A program made the translations under genes and the position numbers. From NCBI GenBank assembly GCA_037176845.1, contig JAYKXP010000142.1, positions 49,092-113,091 of the forward strand: DNA of 64,000 bases, given 5' to 3'. Below, in pieces: positions 36,829 to 47,327 of the stretch (positions within the stretch are counted from its first letter, which is position 1; each line of letters opens with the position of its first letter). The DNA comes from Paramarasmius palmivorus. Lineage: Eukaryota > Basidiomycota > Agaricomycetes > Agaricales > Marasmiaceae. Below the pieces are notes generated by a model. It was given only the letters and a program-made list of their open reading frames with translations. It searched no databases and was not told the DNA's origin.

Positions 36829-38255
36829 ATGTCGAGGCTCGCACCCGAACTCTTTCAATGCATCATTCAGAACCTTCATGACGACAAGCGTTCACTGAAG
36901 AACTGCTCTCTCGTCAACCGCGTGTTTCTTTCACTCGCACGTCCCCATTTCTTTTACACTATTTTTCTCTACCAAACCCGCGTCACCCGTTTTCTGGAAC
37001 TTTGTGACCATCCCCTCGAGACAATCTCAGGAAGGGTGCGAACCTTTATCTTGTCACAGAATCTAGTCGTCGGCGATGAGCCTGAAGACCAGCAAATGGA
37101 AAACTCCCCAGCATTCAACACATTACTGACTTGGCGTTCCTCCGATGGTAAACGCACACTCGCGACGGTGTTATGCAAAGTCAGCACGCTTAGTCTCTCC
37201 TATATTGGGTATTGGACACTCGATGACGAGGCGAAGAAAATGCTCCTAGAGGGGTTTCAGTCGGTCAAAGAGTTCAAGTTGTATGTGGCGGGTTTCGACA
37301 CATACAATGAACTTTGGCCTCTGATCACCTCCTTCCGGAACCTAGAGTCGCTGGTTCTTGGGCCTATCCAGCCAGTCAAAAACGAATCTCGTCTAGAATC
37401 ATTTGAACTGATCGAGAAACGACCATTATCTAGCTCTTTACAGAGCATCTCGCTAGTTGGCGCGCAGAAACCAGAGGTCATTCAGTGGCTCACGCCATGC
37501 CACACTTTGCGAAGCTTCCACTGCTTTTTCTACAATATAACCAGAGACTTTACGCCTGAAAGTGCCACAGCCATCGGCCAATTATTATCAAGTGCTGGCG
37601 GCTCTTTGGAGGAATTTTTCTGTACTATCCAGGTAGCGGAACCATCAAGGAATCAAGGAATTGTGTTGGGTACGTCAATACGTCTTTGATGTTCTGATGC
37701 GCTATTGACCGACATCATGCAGACGAGCGATTTCATTCCCATATTGATCTCACGAGAAACACCAACCTTCGTACAATCAAGCTTCAGATAGGTGACTCGA
37801 TGTTCCAATTGCCCTTCTTGGAGAACCTCACACAGGGCAACACCGGCTCTGAACCTCATCTTCAAACACTCGTGATCCAAAATCTCTCCGAGCTTGACCT
37901 CGACTGGGAACGGCTGGATACGTTGCTTCAACATCCTGTCTTTTCTCGGCTTCAGGAAATCAGAGTGCATATTGCAGCCACCTACGCATTTTCGGATATT
38001 AGTGGTCTGAGCCAATCACTGATCAGAAACACGAACGTGGACTCAGAGGCAGCACGCAACATGAAGGAAAAGATGGCAGAGTTCCGTAAAAAGCTACCAA
38101 AAACCAACAATCGTGGCATTTTGAAACTGCAGCAGGACAATGAGTATGTCTTTTTCGTGACTTTTGGTTTCATTATGGCTTACCGAGTATGGCAGTTTTT
38201 GGGACATGATTGCACCGAGATTCTTAGGAAGGTCGTAATAAACTTAGCGTCATAA
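36829..38255 (+). CDS. F-box domain protein
   Basis: Two exons with one intron at about 37669-37723. Residues 1-45 form an F-box (LAPELFQCIIQNLHDDKRSL then NCSLVNRVFLSLARPHFFYT), the part that binds Skp1 in SCF ubiquitin ligases. The remaining 400 residues are irregular leucine-rich sequence typical of the large basidiomycete F-box families (SLVLGPIQP, LRTIKLQIGD, LQTLVIQNLSELDLDWERLD). Substrate unknown. The frame is intact to the stop after INLAS. Confidence 0.85.
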
Positions 38256-38999
38256 GGATGAGGTATGTTTCCGGCCTTTGAGATTTCGAAAAGAACTGAC
38301 CTTCGGGTATTAGACTTGTGTAGTAGTATGGAGTTCTTGATTCGATCGAAATGTAATGTACAGAAGTACCAAAAGGATCGCTAAACATAACCCCTTTTTA
38401 TAGTCTAACAGCGGAGTAAAGGGCGTGTTCAGGAAGGTTCAGGATCGCCAGACGTAGGAAAGCTCCAGCACGCACTGCATTCGCCATAGTAATTTGAAAA
38501 AGGATGGTAAAGGACGCTGATGTAGCTGGCCGGCAGGGTCGAAATTCGAATTCGGGACATATTTAATGGGTGTAAGTACGGAGGGTCAATCTGGGCCGGT
38601 GGAGAATATCAGAAGATCCGAGTCGTGAAGCTCTGATACTCAGGTATGTATCCATGGTTCCATTCTTCCTTGAAATGACAACACCAACAACACATCTTTT
38701 ACAGGCCTCCGTGAACGTCCCGCAGTAATGTGTTCCTTACCTGCTAGTAACTCTGACCGTGATTGAGATACCCTGCCGCAGTAGATCCCAGTAGATGCTT
38801 ACTCACTATTCCTCGGTTGAGTGCATTGCATCTCTACAGGCTGCGATCAAGGATTCACTGTCGAGACTTGAAACACTACGCCCCGCATTACCGGTTGCGT
38901 GCGAAAGCTGCGGACAAGTTTCAGCGCTAGCGCTACGCGTATGAACACTTGTATCTTTGCTTTGTTCATCGATGTCGAAGCTGCACCTCCATTATGGAG
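38256..38999. other. Upstream region of hydrolase copy 1
   Basis: No gene. The right part has short phrases shared with the regions before hydrolases 2 and 3 (such as GATCCCAGTAGATG), i.e. a duplicated promoter region. Confidence 0.4.
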
Positions 39000-39007
39000 T
39001 ATAAAAG
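39000..39007 (+). promoter_or_regulatory. TATA box of hydrolase copy 1
   Basis: TATAAAAG, 88 bases before the ATG. The two paralogues have TATAAAA at about 47263 and 53014, 65 and 85 bases before their ATGs. Confidence 0.6.
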
Positions 39008-39087
39008 CCTGATAGCCCTGACTATGTTAAATCCAGACTATTCTTACTTTACATCTTGACCTCGACCGACTCGAACTATCATTCGGA

Positions 39088-41312
39088 ATGAAACAAGGCA
39101 TCCAGCTCAGTGCTATTGCCTTACTCTCGACCCTAGGAGGAACATTAGCGCAATGGACCGAGCAATCTTGGGCATCGGTGAGTACTTCTCATGGATGTTA
39201 TATTCTGCCTTAATCGATACTTGCTTCTTAGATTGATCCCCAAAAAGAGCTAGCCTGGGTCAAGTGTTACGATGGAACCTTCGAATGTGGTCGTCTCCAA
39301 GTTCCTCTGAACTACTCCGACCCAGACGGGCAGTCTGCTGCTATTGCGCTCATTCGTATCAAGTCCAACGTTTCTGCCGACAGCGCAGATTATCTCGGCC
39401 CAATTCTTTTCAACCCCGGCGGCCCAGGTGGTAGTGGCGTTGACCTGGTACGTTCGGCAGGCCAAAGTCTGGCTACAGTAGTTGGTCCACAATTCGACAT
39501 TGTTAGTTTTGATCCCAGAGGTCTGCCACTGTTTTCACTATCCCAGGATGAAATTCTTGACGTCCTCTTTAGGTGTAGCTCGTTCAACTCCCAAAGTTTC
39601 ATGGTATGAAACTCGCGTGGAACGTCAATTATGGAGCCGACTGCCGACCAAGGAACTCAACCACTCGTCGGATAGTGTTGCAAGCTATTGGGCTAGCAGC
39701 CAGATAGTTGGTCAACTCGCGGCTGAACGCGCCAGTGATGTTTTGCCTTACATTCAGACCGACCACACTGCACGGGATATGCTTAGCATCACCGAGGCTT
39801 ATGGTCAAGAGAAGATTCAGTATTGGGGCTTTTCGTGGGTATTTTTCATTTGTCCTGCAATGCATTGTACCTGATGTCTATCTCAAGGTACGGTACAGTC
39901 CTTGGCTCCACTTTCGCTGCTATGTTTCCGGTACGGTTACGGTTCCATTTTCACGTCGATATCCACTCACGTTCTTGAAGGATAAGATAGAGCGAATGAT
40001 CATTGATGGAGTGGTCGATGTGAATGACTATTATACTGGTGAGTGGGCATTTAGACCTCGAATGTTGAAGGATGCTAACTCGTTGCATGTAGGCGTTAGG
40101 AAGAACAATATCGTCGACGCTGAGAAAGGCCTCCAGTTCTTCTTCAGAGATTGTCATAGCGCTGGCCCAGAGCTATGCGCCTTCTACGAGTCCTCCCCGG
40201 AGGCCATTGAACAACGGCTCAACAGGTTGTACGATTCCGTCGTCCGAGCACCAGTTCCCGTACGTACTGAACGTTCTTACGGTCTCGTCGACTACGAGCG
40301 TCTGCGCGGAACGTTGTTCAGGGGTCTATACTCCTCCTTTGACACTTGGGCGGCACTCGCAGTTGGGCTTGCGGATCTCGAGGCTGGAGACGGGACTACG
40401 TTGTATAAGCTGACAGAGACCGAACCATTCGAGTGCTCTTGTGATCCCTTAGAACATGCTTTTGATAGCATCGGAGAGGCAGACATCACCATTGGTTGTA
40501 ACGATGGCGCCGTTGTGCCTGAAAGTCTAGAAGAGGCCGAAAAACATTACCAGAACGTTTTGGAGGTATCGAGATCATGGGGCAGTGTGTGGGCAAGCGT
40601 CAGGATTGGATGCAGGTATGTCTTGGTATAATTGAGATGCAGTCTCTATGTTGAAGATCTGTATAGTGGTTGGCCAAAGGTCCCCAAGACGTTTTTCAGA
40701 GGTATAGTCTGGGTTCTACGTCAAGTTATTTAGTAGTTCATTGGTGCTGTAGGACCAGTCATGGGAAACACGAGTCATCCTCTCTTAGTGATTGGAAATA
40801 CCGCAGGTGCGTTTCCCCCGTCGCGCTCTGAGTTTCCTCAATCTAAAACTCCCGTAGATCCTGTAACGCCACTTGAAGCGTGAGTGTATACAGAGGTCCT
40901 GCGCTCAGTGATAGCTCATTTCACTGCCCTTCTAGTGCCAAAACAGTCTCACAGGTGTTCCCCGGATCTGTTGTGCTCCAACAAGACTCTGCTGGTGTCA
41001 GTATACGCCCTTTTCTCACCAAGATCGACAAACTGACTCTTTTAGTAGCATTGCTCGATTTCAGGCCCTTCCCTTTGCACTGCCCATGCGATTCGCAACT
41101 ATTTCGTAAATGGTACACTCCCTGAGCCGGGTACCATCTGCCCTGTCATTGGAACGCCATTCACGAATCCAACATCGGTGACAGTATCTTCAAAGCGACA
41201 GATTCCGGAAAGCATGCCACAAGAGGATGTGGAGCTACTCCAGGCGTTGAAGCAGCTGGGAAGCTCGACAGTCAAGTCTGGTAACATGGGTTTATCTCCT
41301 TTTCGTGTCTAA
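39088..41312 (+). CDS. Secreted TAP-like alpha/beta hydrolase (tripeptidyl aminopeptidase family), copy 1
   Basis: A serine hydrolase of the bacterial tripeptidyl-aminopeptidase/prolyl aminopeptidase type, probably an extracellular peptidase. The signal peptide KQGIQLSAIALLSTLGGTLA is followed by QWTEQSW. The fold shows GPILFNPGGPGGSGVDLV (oxyanion region), VSFDPRG, the nucleophile elbow WGFSYGTVLG, the acid in GNTADPVTPLEAAKTVS and the base in AGHCS within the TAP C-terminal domain. At least nine short introns join in frame (for example WGFS/YGT, FP/DKIERM, YTG/VRKNN), giving about 590 residues ending MGLSPFRV. Intact. Cysteines FECSCD and ICPVIG suggest disulphides. Confidence 0.9.
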
Positions 41313-41513
41313 AGGAGCCTCGCATTCTGGGAAAGGGTGCGAATAACTTTCTTTGAACAATTTGTCGATCTTTTTGGATACTACGTTCCTTTTAATGAAT
41401 AAGAAGCTGGCGGCGAATATCACCGAGAGCGCCAAAAGGCGAGAACGAAGGACAAAGGACATTGAAGATTCATCGACATACTGATTAAGGATACATTAAT
41501 CAAAGATCACTCT

Positions 41514-42755
41514 TCAAGTATTGAACCTTCTCTCGTGTTCTAAACACACCTCTAAAGCTGCTAAAACTGATTCCTGCCAAGGGATATATTCTTTGAGCCC
41601 CAACACCTCACCGGCAAATGTCGTGTCCAGCGGAGCATCAGTCTGCGGTGGAGGAATTGTATCAGCCAATGGTAACCGTTGCGTTAGCTCTGGATGAGCC
41701 TTCCTGATTACTTTGACAGCATCCTTCCACTTGAATATGTTTCCGTGAATGATCATACGCTTGTGACGGCCTGGTACCTTAGGCGCATCTAACGCGAGAA
41801 CGTGTGCCTTTGCAATGTCACGAACGTCGACGAGGTGCCCAATATTAAGGGAAGGGTACGCGTCGGGACCATCCCGATCACCAGTAATCAGTCCATATAC
41901 GACAAAGTTGGTGCCGAGTTGGTTGATATCGGGAGTGTATGGAAAATTTGGAACGAGAGGACCAAAAACCAGGGGCGGAAGGACTGTCATGTTTGTTAGC
42001 TGGCAATCGGGTTGCGCCTGTACAAAAGGATACTCACGAACTGTAATGTCGACCTCGGGATGCTCCTGTGCAATATCTTGCAACTTCTTGTCCGCAACTG
42101 TCTTCGCTGCTTGGTATACAAAGGAAGCATCCTGCTCGCTAGGCTTTATGTCCTTCAGTTCTATGTCGCCGAAATCCTTCTCGGTGATGACTTTACTTCC
42201 AAAGGCATTCTTGTAGTCGGCTGATAGGAGGTCTTGAGCGCAAGGCAGGCGTTTACACGAACCATTAAGACCTACCGTCGAAGAGGTTCACCACTGTCCC
42301 AGTGACGATAATCTTCTTGATACCGGAAGTGATCGATTGGTTGACAATGTTCAGTGTTCCCTCGTACGTGCCCTGCACATACATGAATGAAAACCTGTCG
42401 TTCTATCATTTTCCTGGGACCCACCTTGAATGTCTCCTCGCTGGTAGCACCTTTGAAAAAAGCGGGAAAAGCAGTGTGGATGACCGCAGACACGCCTTTC
42501 AAGGCTTCAGTATGATCCTCCAATAAGCTCGGTAGCTCGACAATCTCGAGCTGCGATCCTGCGTCGGGAAATATGGTCTTGACTTTGTTCGCAGAGCGAA
42601 CAACTGCTCGAACTTTGATGTTCTTAGCTAGGAGCTGAGATACGATGTGGGATCCTATGAATCCGGTTGCGCCGGTCACCTGGAGTGTAATTTAGTAAAT
42701 GTAGACTGATGTAAACACTGTAACTCACTAGTACGAGGCCCATGGGCGACGACAT
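41514..42755 (-). CDS. NAD(P)-dependent epimerase/dehydratase-like reductase, copy G
   Basis: Five exons, all in frame: MSSPMGLVL, VTGATGFIGSHIVSQLLAKN, AVVRSANKVK, GTYEGTLNIVNQSIT, VTGTVVNLFDG, FVYQAAKTVADKK (catalytic YQAAK), TVLPPLVFGPLVPNFPY, LVDVRDIAKAHVLALDAPK, ending HERRFNT. It is near-identical over long stretches to copy A on the other strand, and the 400 bases upstream match too, including a TATAAAG box. Probably functional. Confidence 0.87.
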
Positions 42756-43315
42756 TGCGATAATAATGAGGCTCGTTAGAGTGTCGTGTGGGTCATTTTA
42801 ATAATTATTCATAAGGACCTCTCTTTATACTATCTGTAGGCACTGTCGGCAGTTTTTAGTATGACTGATCAACTTATATTGGCTCGACCATGCACCTTGT
42901 GGAATGCCTGGGCCACAAATATTGCTGACGCCACTGAATCGAGCTCGGCCATAACCTCGGTGTGTTTGTCACCCTCTTCCTCAATCCACTTTATAAGCAA
43001 CCTTGGCGATTGATATGGGCCTGAGATGCTCTGTTTTGTTATTCGTTCAATGGCGGACTGATACAAGGTAGGAGAAGGGCAGAGAGCGCTGAAGTTGAGC
43101 GGGGTTGAATCCAAACGTTGGTGGAGTTTGCCGGACCGGCTCCTGTCCAAATGAGCTGGGGGGCAGCATAGATGCTTTGACGTATCTATACTTTTTGCGC
43201 ATCACATCGATTTCAATGAACGTTTTCTTTCTGAAGGGTTGTCGAGGAGTAATCAAAGGCTGAAAACCAATTACTGTAAGTATTCATCTATTACTGAGCG
43301 CACATAAATTAAAGA
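42756..43315. other. Promoter region of copy G
   Basis: Upstream region of copy G, reverse-complementary to 1-421 upstream of copy A (for example the GGTTGAATCCAAACG end and the TTGGCGATTGATATGG phrase). No gene. Confidence 0.55.
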
Positions 43316-44558
43316 TTAAGCCTTGAACCTTCTCTCGTGTTCTAAACACGCCTCCAAAGCAGCTAAAACCGATTCCTGCCAAGGAATATATTCCTTGAGC
43401 CCCAGCACCTCACTGGCAAATGTCGTGTCCAGCGGAACGTCAGTTAGCGCAGGAGCAACTGTATCGGCCAACGGTAATCGTTGCGTTAGCTCAGGATGAG
43501 CTTTCTTGATCACTTCGACAGCATCCTTCCACTTGAATATGTCTCCGTGAATGATCATACGCTTGTGACGCCCTGGTACTTTGGGTGCGTCTAACGCGAG
43601 AACGTGTGCTTTTGCAATATCGCGAACGTCGACGAGGTGCCCAATATTGATTGAAGGATACGCGTTGGGACCATCCCGATCACCAGTAATTAGTTCATAT
43701 ACGACATAGTTGGTGCCGAGTTGGTTAATATCGGGAGTGTATGGGAAATTTGGAACGAGAGGACCAAAGACCATAGGTGGAATAACTATCGTGTTTGTTA
43801 GCTGGAAATCAGGCTGTGCCTGTGCGAAAGAATACTCACGAACTGTAATGTCGACCTCGGGATGCTCTTGTGCAATATCTCGCAACTTCTTGTCCGCGAC
43901 TGTTTTTGCTGCTTGGTAAACAAAGAAAGCGTCCTGTTCACTAGGCTTTATATCCTTCAGCTCTATGTCGCCGAAATCCTTCTCGTTGAGGACTTTATTT
44001 CCAAAGGCATTCTTGAAGTCGGCTGATTGGAGGGCTTAAGCGCAACGCACACATTTACATGAAACATCAAAACCTACCATTGAAGAGGTTCACCACTGTT
44101 CCAGTAACGATAATCTTCTGAATACCAGAAGCGATCGATTGATTGACAATGTTCAGTGTTCCCTCGTACGCGCCCTGCACACAGATGAATGAGAACTGGT
44201 TGTACTGTCAACCTAGAACTCGCTCACCTTGAATGTCTCCTCGCTGTTAGCCCCATTGAAAAATCCGGGAACAGCGGTGTGGATAACCGCAGACACGCCT
44301 TTCAAGGCCTCGGTGTGGTCGTCCAATAAGCTCGGTAGCTCGACAATTTCGAGCTGTGATCCTGCGTCGGGGAAGATGGCCTTGACTTTGTTGGCAGAGC
44401 GAACGACTGCTCGAATTTTGATGTTCTTGGCTAGGAGTTGAGATACAATGTGGGATCCAATGAATCCGGTTGCACCAGTCACCTTGGGACAAAGTTTAGT
44501 GAACGGAGAGCGCTACAGATGTTGCAACTTACTAGTACGAGGCCTGTAGATGAAGACA
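43316..44558 (-). CDS. NAD(P)-dependent epimerase/dehydratase-like reductase, copy H
   Basis: Tandem neighbour and close paralogue of copy G. MSSSTGLVL, VTGATGFIGSHIVSQLLAKN, AVVRSANKVK, GAYEGTLNIVNQSIA, VTGTVVNLFNG, FVYQAAKTVADKKLRD (catalytic YQAAK), VIPPMVFGPLVPNFPY, LVDVRDIAKAHVLALDAPK, ending HERRFKA. All junctions are in frame. A TATAAAGAG box lies about 75 bases upstream on the minus strand. Probably functional. Confidence 0.87.
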
Positions 44559-45650
44559 TTGCAATGAAGATGAGACTGGCAATTGGATGGTGAGGGTTTG
44601 TCGTGATCCATTGTCATCACTTTCCGCCTCTCTTTATACTTGTCGACCCTTGGGATTAGAGGAACATCGAGTTGGTAAGACGGTGTCTTCGTCAGGACTA
44701 TCGGCGAGTTCAGTATGATTGATCAGTAAAGCTTAGCAAGGTCCGCACCTTCTGCGCCCAAACGTCGACCCCTGGCCGTAAATATCTGTAGGCTGTAGCT
44801 GGTTTGTCACCCTCTTTGCAGGCTTGTAATGCGCTTCCTAAGCTGCTTTAGAGATTGATAGAAAGCTAGCCCAGTCAGTTTCCTGGATCCTTGGTGGTTA
44901 CGGTAGACGAGAAAGTCCAATTGAAGACTGATTACGAGGCAGGAGAGCACAGAGCATTGAACGCTTTGAAGATTCGAAGTGGTGATGCGCAAGACACGGT
45001 AAGGCCTGTCCAGCTTATGTCAGCGTAAGCGCCCAAAATCCTCTCCCAATTCTTCTCGTCTCTTGACGTCCATCTTCTCGTTTGCATAAGGCTCTCCAGA
45101 CTGTATAAAGAGCCATCCATAACTCTTACTGGTGTGCATACATAATATTATGCAGTATTACACTGATACTGACTGGATATAAGTGTTTGCACAACTATGC
45201 ACAAACTATGTATCCTATTCCACCTCAACTCAGTCTGATGCTCCTCTACGCCTTCCATTTCCACCCAAGAGTATTTCAACGCATGATCCTGAGCAGTTAA
45301 CACCTCGGCACCTCACCCGCCTCCCATGAGTGTCAATCTATTCCTTGCTGTGGGTGATGGCATCTCACAGCATCTTCCGAGCTGCACGCGTCAGCTGGCC
45401 GAACGATTCTTTGATCACATGCGAGAATATGTGCAGAGTCTATCCAACCGTCTTCTGTTGGCCAAAATAGTGGGCGTAATGTCGGGTAGGAGAACTAAAC
45501 AAACAGCGACGCGTCTGGGGCGCGACTTGGCACGCGCACGATCTATCTATCTATCAGCGAATGGCCAAAGATTCATCCAAAATTCTATCTCGACGCATAC
45601 TTCCTCTGGCCTCGAACTAACTATACGATTTACTAGATATACTATGTAGA
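44559..45650. other. Spacer upstream of copy H
   Basis: The first 400 bases resemble the copy G upstream region. From 45326 a 107-residue plus-strand frame reads MSVNLFLAVGDGISQHLPSC onward; no domain was recognised and no splice support was found. A (TCTA)4 microsatellite lies near 45543. Confidence 0.35.
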
Positions 45651-45653
45651 ATT

Positions 45654-45787
45654 AAAATGTCCAACTTTTTTTGGCCGCAATGTAACTCCAAGCACGCAAA
45701 AGAAGCTCCCTACGCTTGTCCCGCGCGATCCGCACTGCGATTCGTTGCCTTAAGCCATCTTTTTGGCGAAAAAAAGTTGGACATTTT
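45654..45787. mobile_element. Small inverted-repeat element (MITE-like)
   Basis: Ends AAAATGTCCAACTTTTTTT and, inverted, AAAAAAAGTTGGACATTTTT, giving terminal inverted repeats of about 22 bases around roughly 90 bases of non-coding interior. Size and structure fit a miniature element; the TIR looks like those of Tc1/mariner-type elements. No convincing target-site duplication could be read. A transcript would fold into a hairpin. Confidence 0.65.
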
Positions 45788-46194
45788 TTTCTCAGTACCT
45801 AAAGCTAGCTCCTCAGCAAAAATTAGATTGACACCAGACGAGGGGAGCGTTATAGTATTTTGGGATGGACATCTTGAAGGTTTTAAACAAGTACAAACAA
45901 AAGGTCCCTCGCGGGCATTGCGCATCACCATTCGAAGGCCAAAATGGTCAACGTCACGCATCACGCATCGTCACAGATGAGTAACGCGAGCGCACGTTGC
46001 CGCGCCTCCACCTCCAAACGACGAGCATATCGGGGCAAGGCCCGCGAGACAATGACAGTGCAATCAGGACACCAGGCCTACATATTGTGAAACCGAAGAA
46101 AAACTTCTTATTCTCGACGGACACCTTGCAGACACCTAAAACCGACCCCAAAGCAACAAAGACACTTTTCTAAACCATCGCAATCTACCGTATG

Positions 46195-46745
46195 ACGATG
46201 ACAACGAAAGAAACTTGAATAAGCTTCTTGGGAGCGTTACTACGCCTAACTCCAGAAGGCGACTAGTGCTTGACCCTTGAAAGATAATGACAACACGAGC
46301 TCTAATCGACGCAGTAGATGAAGAACTGACGGGGCCAGGGGGGAAGGAGGTGAAGGGCAATAACAAGGGTCAGGGCGGGGGCGAGGACGGGGTGTTTATC
46401 GAGGAAGTAGGGAAGGTTCTCGTGAACCAATCTCCGGAGGCTAGAGCGCTGGCAGAAGAGGATTTTTGGTTTGGGCGAGGGTACTCCTTCGAGGTCGTGC
46501 CAGAGGTGAGAAGGAGGCAACGTGATTTGGAACGATCCAGGATGGCTCCCCAGTGGTCAAGATCAATCCATAACATCACTCTAAAGTCGGTTTCTTTATG
46601 CAAGCCTCCCGTGGAATATATCGCGCACACCGGCAGCCAGATCCTGGCGTCTTCGAAACAGCTTCCTCAGTCCTCGCACATGACTAGCTGCCAGAGATAT
46701 ATGATGTTTCGGTCATGCTGACTAGACATCAACGAGGGCTCTAGG
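46195..46745 (+). pseudogene. Argonaute gene fragment 1
   Basis: Matches the 5' region, RG-rich start and part of the N domain of the intact Argonaute at 55704. The upstream GGGAGCGT phrase matches, then GACAACACGAGCTCTAA against GACAACATGAGTTCTAA (the start ATG is now ACG), the GGGGGCGAGGACGGGG stretch, GAAGAGGATTTT, and the bases behind SSKQLPQ (CTTCGAAACAGCTTCCTCAG). The glycine-rich region is shortened and frame-shifted, and everything after the N domain is missing. It lies about 580 bases before hydrolase copy 2, in the same orientation. Confidence 0.8.
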
Positions 46746-47262
46746 TGTGCACAACGCTGTTATGTCAGTTCCTTGTGGAAAGCTGATATAAGGTTTATAG
46801 CCATCTACAAGAAAATGAATCAATCGTTCCGGCTGTCAGTACTCTATCAATCCAGTACCTAAGAAAGCAAGAGAATTGCGATCGGCTTCAACAGGAATCG
46901 ATGACGAAGCTACCGGCTACTAACGGACGTGTATGGCAGCATATGGAATTCAGGGTTGATTTTTGAAGTGGATGGATGTGCGGCTCTACCCGTACGTTCC
47001 TTGGATGACAGCACTGACAACGCATTCTTCATAGGTCTGTGAACCCCACGGAAGATTTTGCCTAGCAAATACAACGGCAATTAATACATTCCGGCGCAGG
47101 GATCCCAGTAGATGACTATCCAATTCCGAGAACTTCTCTCGGCGCATCGGGAAACGCAATGCAGCATTGCTGGCCACATTCAGAAACTGCGGCCAAGTCC
47201 AATGTTGTCGACTGTCACAAATTGATAACGATATGTGTTCGTGTGGTTACTGTGTCGTTTGG
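46746..47262. other. Duplicated spacer before hydrolase copy 2
   Basis: No gene. Collinear with about 52490-53013 before hydrolase copy 3 (shared phrases GACATCAACG, TGGAAAGCTGA, GGTCGGCTTCA, GAATCGATGAC and AAACTGCGGCCAAGTCCAA). Confidence 0.5.
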
Positions 47263-47327
47263 TATAAAATCCTAAAGTGATGGCGTTTAGCTCAGACTAC
47301 TTTTCCTCGCCTCATATCTCACTCGGG

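Noticed and set aside
45326..45649. 107-residue frame as a transposase for the nearby inverted-repeat element
   Set aside because: No DDE/DDD triad or helix-turn-helix could be seen, and the frame lies outside the inverted repeats.
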